This document shows, piece after piece, positions 30,778 through 31,867 of a DNA stretch of 31,867 nucleotides. Position 1 is the stretch's first letter. Every line of letters begins with the position of its first letter. The stretch lies in the IMG/VR virus record IMGVR_UViG_3300042885_001030, positions 1 through 31,867 of that record. One strand, 5' to 3'. Position numbers and translations under genes: made by a program. Origin of the DNA: a virus. Below the pieces are notes generated by a model. The model did no database searches. It saw only the letters and a list, made by a program, of their open reading frames with translations, and was not told the DNA's origin.

Positions 30778-31671
30778 TTACACAGTGTACAATGTGATTT
30801 CATCGCTGAAACCATATTGCAAGCCAGCAAAGAATTTCGCACTGAAACGTACATTCTCAGACAAATCTTTGTCAGCCATGTCTAGCAATGCAACTTGGTT
30901 CCAATCGCTTAGCAAGTTAGTACCAAACCAAAGATTTGATCTCTGTGCAAGTGCCATTGTGTTAGCAGGCATTCCAGGACATACTGCGATTGCGTACAAT
31001 CCCATGAACGTTGGAGGCACTGCGCCACCAGCGTATGTGTACCAGCCGTTACCAGCAGATGCATTGGCGAAGATGAACTTTTCCCAAACGTCTTGGCCCA
31101 TGTAAATAAAAGGCTTTTCGGTTGCGCGCTTTACGCGGTCAGGCGCTTGATCAACCAAGTCTTGCAATTTGGAAAATACGTTGGCAGTTGTGATTGCCGC
31201 TGCGCCCGTCACATCAATTACACCTGCATCAGCAAGCCACAATGTGATGAAACCAGAATATTCGCCAACATTTGCATTGACGCCTGTCCAGATTAAACTT
31301 TCGTTTTTCTCTGCAATTTGACCAAGCATATTGTCAATCATTGCTTGCGAAACTTCAGGTGCAAGGCGCCCGTTTTGCGCATCGTTGGCAGTCCAATCGA
31401 TCAAGAACTCTTGTTTACACAATTCGCGTTGTACTTGGAATTTTTCCAAAGTCAAAACGCGCTCAGTAATTGCAACAGTGCCAGTCGGTGTGAAATCACA
31501 TGTACCAGCGGCAAACGTAACATCGTCAACCAATTTGCGGACTACTTGTTTGTAGTCAATGTTTTCACGCAAAGTCAAGTATTGCATTGATTCATTTGCG
31601 AGGAATGCTGGTTTGATTATTTCGCCAGCAACTTTACCAGAGTAAGTAGTAGTTAATGATGGATTCGGCAT
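30778..31671 (-). CDS. Major capsid protein (HK97-like fold)
   Basis: A 297-aa capsid subunit. The N-terminal arm (YSGKVAGEIIKPAFLANESM) is followed by long beta and helix segments: LTLEKFQVQRELCKQEFLID, EVSQAMIDNMLGQIAEKNES (spine helix), FIYMGQDVWEKFIFANASAG (A domain) and RFSAKFFAGLQYGFSDEITL at the end. This matches capsid proteins of Bacteroidota siphoviruses. The scaffold gene lies directly before it, and the terminator at 30722 follows it. No cleavage site can be located by eye, though the genome has a prohead protease. Confidence 0.85.
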   Translation of the reverse strand: MPNPSLTTTYSGKVAGEIIKPAFLANESMQYLTLRENIDYKQVVRKLVDDVTFAAGTCDFTPTGTVAITERVLTLEKFQVQRELCKQEFLIDWTANDAQNGRLAPEVSQAMIDNMLGQIAEKNESLIWTGVNANVGEYSGFITLWLADAGVIDVTGAAAITTANVFSKLQDLVDQAPDRVKRATEKPFIYMGQDVWEKFIFANASAGNGWYTYAGGAVPPTFMGLYAIAVCPGMPANTMALAQRSNLWFGTNLLSDWNQVALLDMADKDLSENVRFSAKFFAGLQYGFSDEITLYTV

Positions 31672-31702
31672 CTTTTATTTTGTTTTTTTATCTTTTATTT
31701 TC

Positions 31703-31867
31703 TTAGTTGGATTTTGCACGGTAGTGTGCAATTCTTTCTTGCATTGTCATTACTGCAACAGGCTTTTCAACTTGCTTTTCAGTTGTCAATGCAACTTTCT
31801 TTGTAGTATCTTTTACCGATGCGGCAGCCTGCGTCTTGGACAACTTTTCAAACTTTGCAGTGATGTC
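31703..31867 (-). CDS. C-terminal part of the putative scaffold (continues at 538)
   Basis: The final codons of the scaffold gene, QERIAHYRAKSN and a TAA at 31703-31705, lie here. 31741-31867 duplicates 1-127, so the gene is complete only when the sequence is circularised. Its stop is 32 nt before the major capsid ATG. Confidence 0.6.
   Translation of the reverse strand, partial: DITAKFEKLSKTQAAASVKDTTKKVALTTEKQVEKPVAVMTMQERIAHYRAKSN
31741..31867. repeat. Terminal redundancy, right copy
   Basis: Exact copy of bases 1-127. It lies inside the putative scaffold gene, so the two ends are one place on the circle. It should be counted once. Confidence 0.9.

Noticed and set aside
1-31867. CRISPR arrays, tRNA genes, insertion sequences
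   Set aside because: No regularly spaced repeats, cloverleaf with a CCA end or transposase frame was seen by reading both strands.

Overview
The window is one complete, circular genome of a tailed bacteriophage, most likely siphovirus-like, that infects a member of the Bacteroidota. Its last 127 bases repeat its first 127 exactly, so the unique circle is 31,740 bp. One gene (a putative scaffold) reads across the junction. The Bacteroidota assignment rests on several signs: promoters of the form TTTG/TTG, about 18-20 nt, then TAnnTTTG; mostly A-rich starts without Shine-Dalgarno sequences; and structural proteins that resemble those of Bacteroidota phages. I see no integrase, DNA polymerase, tRNA or CRISPR array.

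Late genes fill the minus strand in two arcs that meet around the inverted terminase gene. Arc 1 (14175 down to 2023) holds a sigma-like factor, a Cys-rich protein, the small terminase, a tail assembly chaperone with a likely programmed -1 frameshift, a tail terminator/fibre fusion, a gp10-like protein, two tail-tip proteins, a small membrane protein, the tape measure, an XkdF-like prohead protease and an unrecognised protein. Arc 2 (538, across the junction, down to 25750) holds the scaffold, major capsid, tail tube, a minor structural protein, the portal, a head-tail connector, two holin-like membrane proteins and an M15 endolysin. The large terminase (627-1922) alone points the other way, with its own promoter and a bidirectional terminator.

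Early genes run on the plus strand from 14239 to 25760. They begin with small proteins, RecT and a YqaJ-type exonuclease (a recombination pair), an HTH protein, a single-TM micropeptide and a DnaA domain IV-like protein. Next come a structured RNA leader with two complementary 7-nt loops and two overlapping replication-type genes. The block 20.5-25.2 kb is visibly AT-rich and uses mostly AGA for arginine. It looks like a DNA base modification cassette: a DUF6378-like protein, an SGNH-fold protein, a protein resembling the amino-acid:DNA transferase/aGPT-Pplase group, a PLP fold type II enzyme, a MazG-like pyrophosphohydrolase and a T4 gp42-type dCMP hydroxymethylase. A NinG homologue closes the early arm.

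Working model (inference): the MazG-like enzyme supplies dCMP, the hydroxymethylase makes 5-hydroxymethyl-dCMP, and the other enzymes decorate the base, giving genomic DNA with an uncharacterised cytosine hypermodification. The three most notable signals are this cassette, the kissing-loop leader RNA at 19031-19116 and the frameshift site at 12264-12272. No database search was possible; family names come from motif recognition and memory.
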